Below are positions 19,167-27,679 of a stretch of 64,000 bases of DNA, in pieces. Position 1 is the stretch's first letter. Each line of letters begins with the position of its first letter. This stretch comes from Alteromonas macleodii (GTDB taxonomy: Bacteria > Pseudomonadota > Gammaproteobacteria > Enterobacterales > Alteromonadaceae). The DNA lies in the NCBI RefSeq assembly GCF_903772925.1, contig NZ_LR812090.1, positions 3,308,599 to 3,372,598 on the forward strand, given 5' to 3'. The notes under the pieces are model-generated. The model saw only the letters and a program-made list of their open reading frames with translations, searched no databases and was not told where the DNA came from. A program made the position numbers and the translations under genes.

Positions 19167-19199
19167 CTTATCAAGGCTCAAGGACTGCGCCTTGATAAG
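19167..19199. terminator. Hairpin between convergent genes
   Basis: CTTATCAAGGC (19167-19177) pairs perfectly with GCCTTGATAAG (19189-19199) across 11 bases. No T-run follows on either strand, so it may be a bidirectional stop or an RNA-stabilising hairpin between the genes at 18236 and 19214. Confidence 0.55.
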
Positions 19200-19213
19200 G
19201 CTTGCACGTGTCA

Positions 19214-19855
19214 TTACATCTCTTTTTTAAAGGCTTTCGCTACCGATAATACCAGTTCTGCCGAGGGGCGAACTTTGTAATCTGGGTTCACATAACTAAA
19301 TAAAACCTTCCCTTTTTTATCTAGCATAAAAATAGCAGGCGCTGGCAACACGCTTTTTCCGCTTTCATCTTTGGTTAAATCAATACCGTAGGTTTTGTAC
19401 TTTAATTCAGTCATGGTATCCACGTAGAACCCAACGCCGAATTCGCGGATCGTATCTAACTTATCGTCAGATAGCAGTGTAACCAAAAACTTAGTTTCAA
19501 GTTTTTGCTCTTGTAAACGCGCTGGTGATTCAGGCGAAATTGCCAATATCTGATACCCCATGTCCACTAAGTCTTTTTCTATATCTTTTAGCTGGGCAAG
19601 CTGTTCGTTGCAGTATGGGCACCACCCGCCACGATAAAAAAGTACAATACTGGGCTTTTGCATAGTCAGCGCTTGTAAGCTTACCGGTGATCCGTCAGCC
19701 ATTTTAAGCGTTGTTTTAGGCGCAACTTGGCCATTGAGTAATGGCGTCACCGAATTAGCATCTTCAGCAATGGTTCCGCGCTCTAAAGCATGTACATTTG
19801 ATGTACCCGCAATACAGGCGAATACCATAGCTGCCATAGCGACGAGTCTTTTCAT
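19214..19855 (-). CDS. Periplasmic peroxiredoxin-like protein (AhpC/TSA fold)
   Basis: 213 residues with a signal peptide ending at VHA (residue 23). The thioredoxin-like core has FYRGGWCPYC with Cys79 and Cys82, close to the peroxidatic position of AhpC/TSA proteins, and a C-terminal part with SYVNPDYKVR. It should be a thiol peroxidase or thiol-disulfide oxidoreductase in the periplasm; which of these cannot be read. The gene has its own promoter region shared with the divergent yaeQ-type gene. Confidence 0.82.
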   Translation of the reverse strand: MKRLVAMAAMVFACIAGTSNVHALERGTIAEDANSVTPLLNGQVAPKTTLKMADGSPVSLQALTMQKPSIVLFYRGGWCPYCNEQLAQLKDIEKDLVDMGYQILAISPESPARLQEQKLETKFLVTLLSDDKLDTIREFGVGFYVDTMTELKYKTYGIDLTKDESGKSVLPAPAIFMLDKKGKVLFSYVNPDYKVRPSAELVLSVAKAFKKEM

Positions 19856-20126
19856 TAATCCTTCTCCAAATTTATATTCTTATTGTGGCTTGTTTACTGT
19901 TTTAGTTATTCGCGCTTCGCGCGATGCCCAGGAACATGACCGAGAAGGTTTGTTTAAAATTTCATTACCCATGAAAATAAACATGTACTTACCTGTGATA
20001 TAGGCCTCATAGCTACAGCAGGCAACGCATTTTACTGGTAATATAGCGTCAAAATTTGCTGTAGCGTTTGTTCGCATGGCACTCGAGGTTTTTCGAAAGC
20101 CTTAATAAAAACAAAGCAGGATCACC

Positions 20127-20675
20127 ATGGCTCTTAAAGCGACCATTTTTAAAGCTGACATATCAATAACGGATATGGATCGTAACTACTACAACGATCA
20201 CAACCTTACTATTGCCCGGCATCCATCTGAAAATGACGAGCGAATGATGCTGCGTATTATCGCCTTTATTGTTAATGCGCATGAGCGCTTACAGTTCACC
20301 AAAGGGCTGTCTGACGATGAAGTGCCTGATTTGTGGCAGAAGAGCTTTAGCGATGAAGTCGAATTGTGGATTGAGTTAGGTCAACCGTCAGAACAGCGTA
20401 TCAAAAAGGGCTGTAATCAAAGTCAACAGATGATGATTTATTCATACGCTGACAATAGCTTTGATGCCTGGTGGAAGAAAGAGCAAAACAAGTTACAGAC
20501 AAGGAAGAACCTATCAATTTTTACTTTGCCAGAGCCGCTAGCTGCTACGTTGGCGAAAGCAGTTCATCGCTCTATGCAAATACAGGTTACCATTCAAGAC
20601 GGGCAAGTTTGGTTAACCATTGAAGGTGCCGATGTCACCGAAAGCGTTGAAGTAGCTATCGAGAAACACCTGTAA
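20127..20675 (+). CDS. yaeQ: YaeQ family protein
   Basis: 182 residues, the normal YaeQ length. It reads MALKATIFKADISITDMDRNYY, ERMMLRIIAFIVNAHE and the SDEVELWIELGQPSEQRIKKG block typical of YaeQ, which has a PD-(D/E)XK nuclease-like fold. Its role is unclear; E. coli YaeQ was linked to haemolysin expression. The downstream hypothetical gene starts one base inside the yaeQ stop (TAATG), so the two are translationally coupled. AGGATCACC precedes the start. Confidence 0.93.
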   Translation: MALKATIFKADISITDMDRNYYNDHNLTIARHPSENDERMMLRIIAFIVNAHERLQFTKGLSDDEVPDLWQKSFSDEVELWIELGQPSEQRIKKGCNQSQQMMIYSYADNSFDAWWKKEQNKLQTRKNLSIFTLPEPLAATLAKAVHRSMQIQVTIQDGQVWLTIEGADVTESVEVAIEKHL

Positions 20676-20983
20676 TGAAAAAGCTCTCTGCAGTTCAGCT
20701 TAAACAACAAGCACTGGTTTTCAGTATAGCCGATAGCTTAGAAGCACAAGGAATTGAAGAACTTGAAGGTATGCAACAGTGTTGGTTCGACGTTCAATAT
20801 CATCAATTCCCAGGTTCTTTACTGCTAAGATTTCAGTTCGAAAATGAAGAGACACTGTCACGGGCCGAGCCTGAATTAAAAAAATGGCAGCGACGATTAA
20901 GCGCAGCGCTACTTAAAAAAGGTGTAGTTTTGAAAGACATGCGTCGACATCTTGTGTTTACTACGCAAGGTCCAGAAGAATAA
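20675..20983 (+). CDS. Small hypothetical protein in the yaeQ operon
   Basis: 102 residues, overlapping the yaeQ stop by one base. It has no signal peptide and is charged, with LSAVQLKQQALVFSIADSLEAQGIEELEG and a CWFDVQYHQFPGSLLLRF central strand region. I do not recognise a family. The tight coupling suggests a shared function or complex with YaeQ. Confidence 0.75.
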   Translation: MKKLSAVQLKQQALVFSIADSLEAQGIEELEGMQQCWFDVQYHQFPGSLLLRFQFENEETLSRAEPELKKWQRRLSAALLKKGVVLKDMRRHLVFTTQGPEE

Positions 20984-21247
20984 CCCGCGTTGTACATCAC
21001 AAAACAGCATCTTGCGACGCACTTATTTTCTATAGATTGCACTTTTTTTGTTATAAACCTTTCATTTTTCCACATAAAGTCTACTTACACTTTACTAGAT
21101 AAGTAGGCTAGACTGAGTTGGTTGAATATCCAGCTTGCCAAACATTAATATTAAATGGCTAGTAACCCTTAGCCTTATGCTGCATGTTCGAACACCATGT
21201 TGACCGGTTATAAAAATAGCCACTATCCCAGTAAAAGGAGCTTCATA

Positions 21248-21658
21248 ATGAAAACTAAAGCAATGGCGTTAGCACTACTACTGTCTTTAATGGGCTGTAC
21301 AGAGTCTAGCGAAGAAACAAAAAGCGAAGTAAGCAAAGAGATGGAAAAAGCAGGCGAGACTACTTCTGAAGCCTATGAAGAGGCTAAAGAAGGTGCGGCA
21401 GATTCTTGGGATGAAACCAAAGGCGCGACATCTGATGCCTACGAAGACGGTAAAAAAATGGCTTCTGATGCCTATGAAGATGGCAAAGAGATGGCTTCAG
21501 ACGCATACGAAGACGGCAAAGATATGGCCTCTGACGCGTATGACGCAACTGCTGAAAAAGCAGGTGAGTATAAAGATGCAGCAGCGAAGAAAGCACATGA
21601 AGCTTGCGTGAAAATGAAAGAGCAAATGGGCGGCGACGTTAGCGAATGTGACGATTAA
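21248..21658 (+). CDS. Repeat-containing lipoprotein (LEA-like 11-mer repeats)
   Basis: 136 residues from the ATG at 21248, which is preceded by AAAAGGAGCTTCATA; an earlier ATG at 21197 lacks such a site. A lipobox (LLSLMGC, Cys17) marks it as a lipoprotein. The mature part is a run of acidic/lysine-rich helical repeats, with four near-identical 11-residue units of the type SDAYEDGKxMA, followed by EYKDAAAKKAHEA. Such 11-mer amphipathic repeats resemble LEA group 3 and YtxH-like stress proteins. A role in desiccation, salt or envelope stress is inference. A strong terminator follows. Confidence 0.82.
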   Translation: MKTKAMALALLLSLMGCTESSEETKSEVSKEMEKAGETTSEAYEEAKEGAADSWDETKGATSDAYEDGKKMASDAYEDGKEMASDAYEDGKDMASDAYDATAEKAGEYKDAAAKKAHEACVKMKEQMGGDVSECDD

Positions 21659-21683
21659 GTTAATCGCACTATAAAAAATAGAG

Positions 21684-21708
21684 AGCGAGCCTTCGGGTTC
21701 GCTTTTTT
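21684..21708 (+). terminator. Rho-independent terminator with TTCG tetraloop
   Basis: An eight-pair stem (AGCGAGCC with GGTTCGCT, one G-T pair) closes a TTCG loop and is followed by TTTTTT. It lies 26 bases after the lipoprotein stop. Confidence 0.93.
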
Positions 21709-21756
21709 GTTGGCATTTAATTTAGCTAAAAATAAAGATGCTGTTTGTAGCTAAGG

Positions 21757-22215
21757 CTAATCGCAACCCGCTAAAATCACAGAATCGGACGTTATTGTTA
21801 AGGGGGCAACCCTTAGTAACGTGTTGATGCCTAAAATGTTATTTCCTTTCGGAAGCACAGCGACCTCCACCGGCCCGACTTCACAAGTGTTACCAATTCG
21901 AACAGAATTTAACTGATACTGTGATATCTTGACGATCTTTCCGTTCGCCATTCTTGCTGCCGAGGTTCGAGTGGCAAGCAGCTTTTGGTTGCGTGTCAAA
22001 GCATCGAAGGTGGCTTGATTTAGGGTCAGCAGACTTGAACCCGTATCCAATAAAAATGAGGCATTTACATTCGATTCCAAGGTTGCCTCTAAATAAAGCG
22101 TGCCGCCTTTGCTTTGTGAAAGTGGAATACTTTGTTCTATCGCCGACACTGTCGATGCAAAAGCGAACAATAAAGTTGATAGCGCCAGTGACGGCACCTT
22201 GAATTTTAACTTCAT
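21757..22215 (-). CDS. Secreted retropepsin-like aspartic protease
   Basis: 152 residues from the ATG at 22215, which opens a standard signal peptide (MKLKFKVPSLALSTLLFAFA, cut near VSA). The single domain has the catalytic motif LLDTGSS with Asp57, a flap-like region and the late hydrophobic-Gly motif ILGINTLL. Retropepsin-like bacterial proteases act as homodimers, each giving one Asp. Periplasmic location follows from the signal peptide. The substrate is unknown. The first in-frame ATG, at 22275, would add 20 residues in front of the signal peptide. Confidence 0.82.
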   Translation of the reverse strand: MKLKFKVPSLALSTLLFAFASTVSAIEQSIPLSQSKGGTLYLEATLESNVNASFLLDTGSSLLTLNQATFDALTRNQKLLATRTSAARMANGKIVKISQYQLNSVRIGNTCEVGPVEVAVLPKGNNILGINTLLRVAPLTITSDSVILAGCD

Positions 22216-22545
22216 CGCAAGTGTACCTTGTGCCGATTCTAAATAGGTATTAGGTGACAGCAAGATAAAGACCAAAAGCTAAGTGATTGATTTAGCCTGC
22301 AGTCTTTAAAACTACGCAGTTCCATAGCACCAGAACGGTGCAGCCACTCATTTTCCCTGCACTATGGTTAACCATCTAATTTCTATCATGGCCCGTCGTC
22401 ACTAAACTCGTTCGCGGTCTTCTTGATTGTTAAAACTTCTTGTAAGCCGCCAGGTGATAGTAAATGACTATCACCAATCGCCATTGTTTAGAACTTTTTT
22501 GGTCATACAATATACTAAAGTAGCAATTCAATAAGAGGACACAAC
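22216..22545. promoter_or_regulatory. Intergenic region upstream of the PPFKR-repeat gene
   Basis: 330 bases between divergent genes. The only strong structure is the 9-bp inverted repeat at 22453-22475, annotated separately. Nothing else was recognised. Confidence 0.5.
22453..22475. promoter_or_regulatory. Perfect 9-bp inverted repeat, probable operator
   Basis: GGTGATAGT (22453-22461) and ACTATCACC (22467-22475) are exact complements separated by AAATG. The element sits about 70 bases before the start of the PPFKR-repeat gene, where a dimeric repressor or activator could bind. No T-run follows, so a terminator is less likely. Confidence 0.55.
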
Positions 22546-22914
22546 ATGAAATTACGCTATGTATTGGGTTCATTAATTACCGCGGTTTCACTTGGCGTTT
22601 CTGCAAATGCAGCACAGGCAATGTCTGCATCAAGCGATGAAACTGTAGATGTGCAAGTTGTCGATTACTCTGGCAAGCCACCGTTCAAACGCAAAATCGT
22701 AAGCTTGTCGGTAAACGATGTTGCACAATTAGAATCGGTAGGGCAAGACGCCATTGAGTATGTAGAAGTGAAAGACGTCATTATGCGTGGTAAGCCACCA
22801 TATCGTAGAGTGACGAAAATGATGCCAGTTTACGACGTAGCTCAACTTGAAATACTCGAAGAACAAGCTGACACACAAAAACGAGGCACGCGCCCGCCGT
22901 TCAAACGTCACTAA
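22546..22914 (+). CDS. Secreted small protein with duplicated PPFKR repeat
   Basis: 122 residues with a signal peptide (about 25 residues, ending ANAAQA). The mature part is an internal duplication of about 41 residues: SGKPPFKRKIVSL...YDVAQ-like, repeated as RGKPPYRRVTKMM...DVAQLEIL, with a third copy of the opening motif at the C-terminus (TRPPFKRH). The repeated element is a proline-basic turn followed by a strand-helix unit. I recognise no family. A strong terminator follows, and an operator-like inverted repeat precedes it. Confidence 0.75.
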   Translation: MKLRYVLGSLITAVSLGVSANAAQAMSASSDETVDVQVVDYSGKPPFKRKIVSLSVNDVAQLESVGQDAIEYVEVKDVIMRGKPPYRRVTKMMPVYDVAQLEILEEQADTQKRGTRPPFKRH

Positions 22915-22945
22915 TAGACATTTGCAGTACCCAACCTATTGCACC

Positions 22946-22983
22946 AAAGCGATTCACTTTTGCCTGAGTGAATCGCTTTTTTA
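22946..22983 (+). terminator. Rho-independent terminator after PPFKR-repeat gene
   Basis: An 11-bp perfect stem (AGCGATTCACT at 22948-22958 with AGTGAATCGCT at 22967-22977), extended by A/T pairs, is followed by TTTTTT. Confidence 0.93.
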
Positions 22984-23106
22984 TTGTGCATACGTAATCA
23001 CGTGACCTGTTATTTTGCTCTGTACTACAACATTCGTTTTGCCCGTTTTGTTTTTAATAACGCTTCAGAAGCGATAAAGTAATAGAAAACAAATAAGAGA
23101 CAGTAA

Positions 23107-23781
23107 ATGCAGCCTCACGACCATTCACCACTCAATGATTTTATTGAATACCCTGAAGAGCAAATGCTAGCTCGCAGCAAAGAATTTTTGAAAACCATGC
23201 AGCGTCGCCACAGCATTCGACACTTTAGCGACCGCCCCGTTGAAAAAACAGTAATTGAAAACTGTATTTTGACCGCTGGCACTGCACCTAGTGGAGCGAA
23301 TCATCAGCCTTGGCATTTTGCCGCAATACAGTCGCCCGAAGTAAAACAACAAATACGCGAACAGGCTGAAGCCCATGAGCGCGGTTTTTATAATGGGCGT
23401 GCTGGGCAACAGTGGCTAGATGACCTCAAGCCGTTAGGCACTGATGCAAGTAAACCTTATCTGGAAACAGCGCCTTGGCTTATAGCCGTATTCAGTCAAA
23501 AATTTGGTGAAACAGAAACTGGTGAAAAAAGCCAAAACTACTATGTGCACGAATCAGTGGGTATCGCCGTGGGCATGCTTATTACCTCACTTCACAACGC
23601 AGGTTTAGCAACCTTGACCCATACGCCAAAACCTATGAACTTTCTAACCGACGTGTGCCAACGACCAGACAACGAGCGCGCTTACATGCTCATTATTGCG
23701 GGCTACCCAGCAGATAATGCCACCATTCCGGCTCACGCCAAGAGTAAGAAGTCGCTTAGCGAGATTGCGAGTTTTCTATAG
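23107..23781 (+). CDS. Iodotyrosine-deiodinase-like nitroreductase flavoprotein
   Basis: 224 residues of the FMN nitroreductase fold. Beyond the usual RRHSIRHFSDRPV start and TAPSGANHQPW FMN site, it carries the substrate-lid residues that define iodotyrosine deiodinase: Glu91, Tyr95 and Lys116 match the human Glu157/Tyr161/Lys182 set in position and spacing. The central ETAPWLIAVF and LHNAGLATLTHTP blocks also align with that family. The enzyme likely performs reductive dehalogenation or an unknown related reaction on a tyrosine-like substrate; general nitroreduction is the alternative. It stands alone with ordinary promoter-like spacing; no iodide transporter is nearby. Confidence 0.88.
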   Translation: MQPHDHSPLNDFIEYPEEQMLARSKEFLKTMQRRHSIRHFSDRPVEKTVIENCILTAGTAPSGANHQPWHFAAIQSPEVKQQIREQAEAHERGFYNGRAGQQWLDDLKPLGTDASKPYLETAPWLIAVFSQKFGETETGEKSQNYYVHESVGIAVGMLITSLHNAGLATLTHTPKPMNFLTDVCQRPDNERAYMLIIAGYPADNATIPAHAKSKKSLSEIASFL

Positions 23782-23785
23782 AACA

Positions 23786-23811
23786 AGCGCACACATTTGG
23801 CTTGTGCGCAC
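23786..23811. terminator. Hairpin after the deiodinase-like gene
   Basis: GCGCACA and TGTGCGC pair across nine bases a few bases after the stop of the flavoprotein. No T-run follows; it may still aid RNA 3'-end formation. Confidence 0.45.
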
Positions 23812-24064
23812 ACACTAATAAAAGTGTTTAAGCAGCACAGCTTTAGCGAACAATATATTTGTAAAGCTTTGCTGTGCCGTTCCCCCCTTTTTCATCTTAT
23901 CCATTAGAAAGCACGTGATAACAAACCATGTGGGCCGAATACTATTAACGACATAGACATGAGAAATGCAGCACTTATAATGCGTTCTCGTTATTAAGGG
24001 CTGCGACCTTTTCTTTACGAATTTCGGTCAACCATATTTAACAGCCCTCGGAGCTTGTACCCTC

Positions 24065-25237
24065 ATGTCATCGCGTCACGCATTTTCACCGCAACTTCCT
24101 TTTCTACTGTTAAGTCTATTAACAGGGTTAACCTCGTCTTTTGTTACGCCACTGATGAGCTATTTTCTGATTGACGAGATAAATGTTGAGCCTATATATA
24201 TCAGTATTTATATGGTTTCCGTGACGTTATCAGGCTTGGTGATAAGTCAATATTTAGGTCACTTGGCTGACAAAGGTTTTAACGCGAATCGCCTTTACGG
24301 ACTAACCATGGTTTGCGTTGGCATTGCCATGGTCGCGTTTATATTCAGCGAACAATTTTGGCACGTGTTTTTAGCAGGCGTTTTGTTTATGTCGGTAGGT
24401 GCCGGGGCTGTATCTCAAATGTTGACTGTGTCGGGGCTATGGGCAAAAAACCAAGACATCGATTTAGCCGCATTTAATTCGAAGGTGCGAGCGGCCATCT
24501 CTCTTGCTTGGGTGGTAGGCCCACCACTGGCATTTACCCTGGTAGCCAACTTTGGCTTCGCAGCCTCTTTTTCAGTTGCTATCGTTTGCGTAATTGTTGC
24601 CACGCTATTTGTCGTTAACGTAGTACCACCTCAAAAAGCCACTCAACAGTCACTTAACACTTCGCTTAAAGGCTCGCTATCGTTGCCCTTCTGGCTGGTT
24701 GGTTTGGCCATACTTGCCGGAATGGCAGGTAACGTTATGTATTTATCTTCAATGCCTTTGTACGTTATGAATGAGCTAGGGCTAGCGGAAAATTTGCCAG
24801 GGCTAATGATGGGCGTGGTAGCCGCGCTTGAAATACCTACTATGCTGCTAGCGGCAAAGTTAGCGCGACGCATTCCTCCTGCTGGGATTATGGCGGTGGC
24901 ATTTATTTTTGGTTGTTGCTTTTACGTCGGCGTATATTTCTCTCAATCGAGTTGGGAGCTGTTAACACTTCAAATATTGAATGCCCTATTCTACGGTTTA
25001 TATGCTGGCATTGGGTTGACCTTACTGCAACAACAAGCGCCTGATTTAACCGGTTTCACTTCAGCGTTTTATTCGAATGCCACCCGAGTAGGTATGATGC
25101 TAGGCACCATTGGCGCGGGCACCGTGGCACAATTTTTTAGCTTCAGAGATGCCACTATCGGTTCGCTCTGTATCGCCATATTTGGCCTAAGCGTGATGCT
25201 GGTATTTATGTTTGTAAAGCGTCGAGTACATCGCTGA
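24065..25237 (+). CDS. MFS sugar efflux transporter (Set family)
   Basis: 390 residues with about 12 membrane helices and the MFS loop motif GHLADKGFNANRL between helices 2 and 3. The N-terminal helices (LTGLTSSFVTPLMSYFL) and the GAGAVSQMLTVSGLWA region match the SetA/SetB sugar-efflux group. The substrate may be a sugar or sugar analogue; this is family-level inference. It is single and separated from the convergent endonuclease gene by about 120 bases. Confidence 0.82.
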   Translation: MSSRHAFSPQLPFLLLSLLTGLTSSFVTPLMSYFLIDEINVEPIYISIYMVSVTLSGLVISQYLGHLADKGFNANRLYGLTMVCVGIAMVAFIFSEQFWHVFLAGVLFMSVGAGAVSQMLTVSGLWAKNQDIDLAAFNSKVRAAISLAWVVGPPLAFTLVANFGFAASFSVAIVCVIVATLFVVNVVPPQKATQQSLNTSLKGSLSLPFWLVGLAILAGMAGNVMYLSSMPLYVMNELGLAENLPGLMMGVVAALEIPTMLLAAKLARRIPPAGIMAVAFIFGCCFYVGVYFSQSSWELLTLQILNALFYGLYAGIGLTLLQQQAPDLTGFTSAFYSNATRVGMMLGTIGAGTVAQFFSFRDATIGSLCIAIFGLSVMLVFMFVKRRVHR

Positions 25238-25340
25238 AGGCTACCTAGCCTCGTTAATTGGGTTTACGTAAAACTCAATCAAAGTGCGATACCGCTCAAT
25301 ACGCAATGTAGCTTCAGTCGATAGCACCTTATCTGTAGGA

Positions 25341-25366
25341 AAAAAGTGACCGTTCGAGATCACTTT
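25341..25366 (-). terminator. Terminator overlapping the endonuclease VIII stop codon
   Basis: AAAGTGA (25343-25349) pairs with TCACTTT (25360-25366) and the minus-strand transcript then runs into TTTTTT-like bases. The stop codon TGA lies within the stem, so little 3' UTR remains. Confidence 0.75.
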
Positions 25367-26181
25367 GCCTGACACTGGCTACACCAATAGAGACGTCGCC
25401 CATTATACGTCTGTCGCTTTATTGGAGTGGCGCAGACTCTACATGGCTGCTCTTCCCTGTCGAACACCATAAACCGCGTGCCTTCGAAGTTGACGCCTTT
25501 TGCTTCAAGCACTTCGCGTAGTTCTGTGTACACGGTATAACCACCAGTTTCATAGCTGCGTTTGCATATGGCTAAGGTGTGATGCGATAAGCTGCGCAGC
25601 TGCTCATCATCTAATTGAGAGGGTTTGAGGGATGGGTGAACGCCTGCTGCAAATAGGATTTCGCTGCGAAGGTAATTCCCCAGTCCTGCCATAAAGCGCT
25701 GTTCTAGGTATAAACCGCTAAGTGCCCGGTTATAGAATGCTTTTGAACGTAGTCGTTCCAACACCAGCTCTTCTGTTACCGAATCGTTGAGTACATCAGG
25801 CCCAACCCGCTGCAAAAAAGGATGTTCATGAATAGTTTGTGTTGGCCAAATACTAATGTCGGACGCGCTATACAAAATAGCACTATGTGTTTCGGTATGA
25901 AGCCCTACTCTTAACTGACGTTTAGTATCAGGCATTTCATTGCGTTTGCAGGTATGCCACACACCATAAAGCTGATTGTGTGAATACATAGAAAGCCCAT
26001 TGCTAAAATGGGTGATTAGCGCCTTACCACGGGTTTCCATACGCAAGACTTTTTCGCCTTCCAGCTGCTTAGCATAGGGTTTAAGCTGCGCTAACCCAAA
26101 CTCTACTTTTTCTAAGGGTGTATCTTTAATTACTGCTTCGACTTTGTCTGCAGCACGACGAATTTCAGGACCTTCAGGCAT
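25360..26181 (-). CDS. nei: Endonuclease VIII
   Basis: 273 residues, close to the 263 of E. coli Nei. It removes oxidised pyrimidines and cuts the abasic strand. The catalytic Pro2-Glu3 (MPEGPEIRRAAD) are intact, and the C-terminal zinc finger CxxC...CxxC is complete (CRVC, then CSQC). The central helix-two-turn-helix carries FMAGLGNYLRSEILF. Fpg is excluded by the absence of its characteristic DNA-binding insert spacing and by the closer Nei start motif. It lies downstream of the MDR reductase gene on the same strand but a strong terminator separates them. Confidence 0.92.
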   Translation of the reverse strand: MPEGPEIRRAADKVEAVIKDTPLEKVEFGLAQLKPYAKQLEGEKVLRMETRGKALITHFSNGLSMYSHNQLYGVWHTCKRNEMPDTKRQLRVGLHTETHSAILYSASDISIWPTQTIHEHPFLQRVGPDVLNDSVTEELVLERLRSKAFYNRALSGLYLEQRFMAGLGNYLRSEILFAAGVHPSLKPSQLDDEQLRSLSHHTLAICKRSYETGGYTVYTELREVLEAKGVNFEGTRFMVFDREEQPCRVCATPIKRQTYNGRRLYWCSQCQAK

Positions 26182-26268
26182 GTTGCTTTTTTAATACCTT
26201 TTACTAGTTTTTACATCACATTAGGCAGGCTTTTATTATCCTTTCATACAGTAAGTACTGAATACAAA

Positions 26269-26334
26269 AAGGGCCCGGTGACCTTTAATGTACCTTTAAA
26301 CCGTGGTTTATACATCAAAGATCAACGAGCCCTT
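26269..26334 (-). terminator. Long imperfect hairpin terminator after the MDR reductase gene
   Basis: Nested pairing: AAGGGC with GCCCTT outside, then CTTT.ATGTA with TACAT.AAAG, then AAAC with GTTT around a small loop. Read on the minus strand the stem ends in CCCTTTTTG. The hairpin spans 66 bases, much longer than usual, and sits between the MDR reductase and nei. Confidence 0.75.
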
Positions 26335-26381
26335 CTACTTTAATCTATTAAATTAAAGCATGGCGCTTTAAAGCTTAGGCA

Positions 26382-27506
26382 CTAGTCGCCTTTATTAGGC
26401 ACAATCAGATATTTCGTACCTGTCTTTTTCGCATTGTACAAAGCCACATTCTCTGGTTGTAGGGCTTCTTCAAGGCTTAACTCTTTGCTGTACGATGAAG
26501 CAAAAGTAGTGTTAATTTCCGTAGCTACTTTTTGATATAGCTCGCCTACGCGTTTCTTATCAAGCTTGCCTAAGAAGCGCATTAATAACCAACCACCAAT
26601 ACTCCACGTCATACCGTAAGCGCGGTTTAAGATTGTCGGAGAGAAATCTAAACCGCCGTAGATATACACTTGCTTATTGCTGTCAGAGCCATAAGTGTTG
26701 AAGCCTTTTGCATCTTTACTACCCGACGCTTCCATCATGGTAAGGATATCGCTAACTAGCTCACCGCCGCCAATGGCGTCGAACGCAAGTGTAGCGCCAG
26801 TTCTGTCGATAGCCTGGTAAAGTTCAGCTTTGAAATTCTCACTGCTGGAATCAAGCACAATTTTCGCGCCAATACCTTTAAGTAGGTCTACCTGCTCTTG
26901 GCTACGAACGATATTGACTAGCTCTACGCCTTCCTCTAAACAAATTTTATTTAGCATTTGCCCAAGGTTAGACGCCGCTGCAGTGTGAACCAAGGCTTTG
27001 TGCCCTTCCATACGCATGGTTTCAACCATACCAAGTGCAGTAAGCGGGTTAACAAATGAAGACGCAGCTTGTTGCGGCGTAGTGCTATCCATGTGAGGTA
27101 AACATGCCTGTACGGGTACACACGCATACTCTGTATAAGCTGCGCCGGTAAGAATAGATACTGTTTTGCCCATTAATGCCTGCGCTTCTGGGCTATCACC
27201 CGCGGCAACTACTGTACCTGCGCCTTCGTTCCCAATAGGTAAAGTTTGGTCAAGACGTGACTTAATACGGCTTAGCAAAGGCTTGTGTACCGGCGCAACC
27301 AATGCGTTCTTATCAGCATCGAAAGTGGCTTTATCAAGGCTTGCTGGACCGAACATAGGCCACATATCTGACGGGTTTATTGGAGAGGCTTCCATGCGCA
27401 CAATAACTTCGTGCGGCTTCGGCTCGGGAACATCTACCTCTTTTAGCGATACCTGAAGCTCACCTTCTGATGTAATTAGCGTAAATAGTTGTTTAGATTT
27501 ATTCAT
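26382..27506 (-). CDS. MDR-family zinc-binding-type oxidoreductase (quinone reductase-like)
   Basis: 374 residues with the medium-chain dehydrogenase fold. The N-terminal GroES-like domain has EVIVRMEASPINPSD and GNEGAGTVVAAG; the central Rossmann part has ALVHTAAASNLGQMLNKIC and an NADPH-binding pattern with VNIVRS. No four-cysteine structural zinc lobe is seen, so it belongs to the zinc-free quinone oxidoreductase or 2-enoyl reductase side of the family. Substrate unknown; electron donor likely NADPH. It is followed by the long hairpin terminator, suggesting a single-gene transcript. Confidence 0.82.
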   Translation of the reverse strand: MNKSKQLFTLITSEGELQVSLKEVDVPEPKPHEVIVRMEASPINPSDMWPMFGPASLDKATFDADKNALVAPVHKPLLSRIKSRLDQTLPIGNEGAGTVVAAGDSPEAQALMGKTVSILTGAAYTEYACVPVQACLPHMDSTTPQQAASSFVNPLTALGMVETMRMEGHKALVHTAAASNLGQMLNKICLEEGVELVNIVRSQEQVDLLKGIGAKIVLDSSSENFKAELYQAIDRTGATLAFDAIGGGELVSDILTMMEASGSKDAKGFNTYGSDSNKQVYIYGGLDFSPTILNRAYGMTWSIGGWLLMRFLGKLDKKRVGELYQKVATEINTTFASSYSKELSLEEALQPENVALYNAKKTGTKYLIVPNKGD

Positions 27507-27679
27507 ATTGACTCTCGTGCCCTAAAAATTAAACGCTCTATGTACTGTTAAGCTAACACGCCACCACTATCAGCAGTATTTATATTTCGAATACATATGC
27601 GTTTCGATGGTTTATACACCCGATTACCTAGATGAGTTACACTGCAAAGCGAATATCGACTTGTAATAGCGAATAAAAA

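Noticed and set aside
21375-21611. Lysine/methionine-rich frame inside the repeat lipoprotein
   Set aside because: It is the shifted frame of the repeats and has no start signal of its own.
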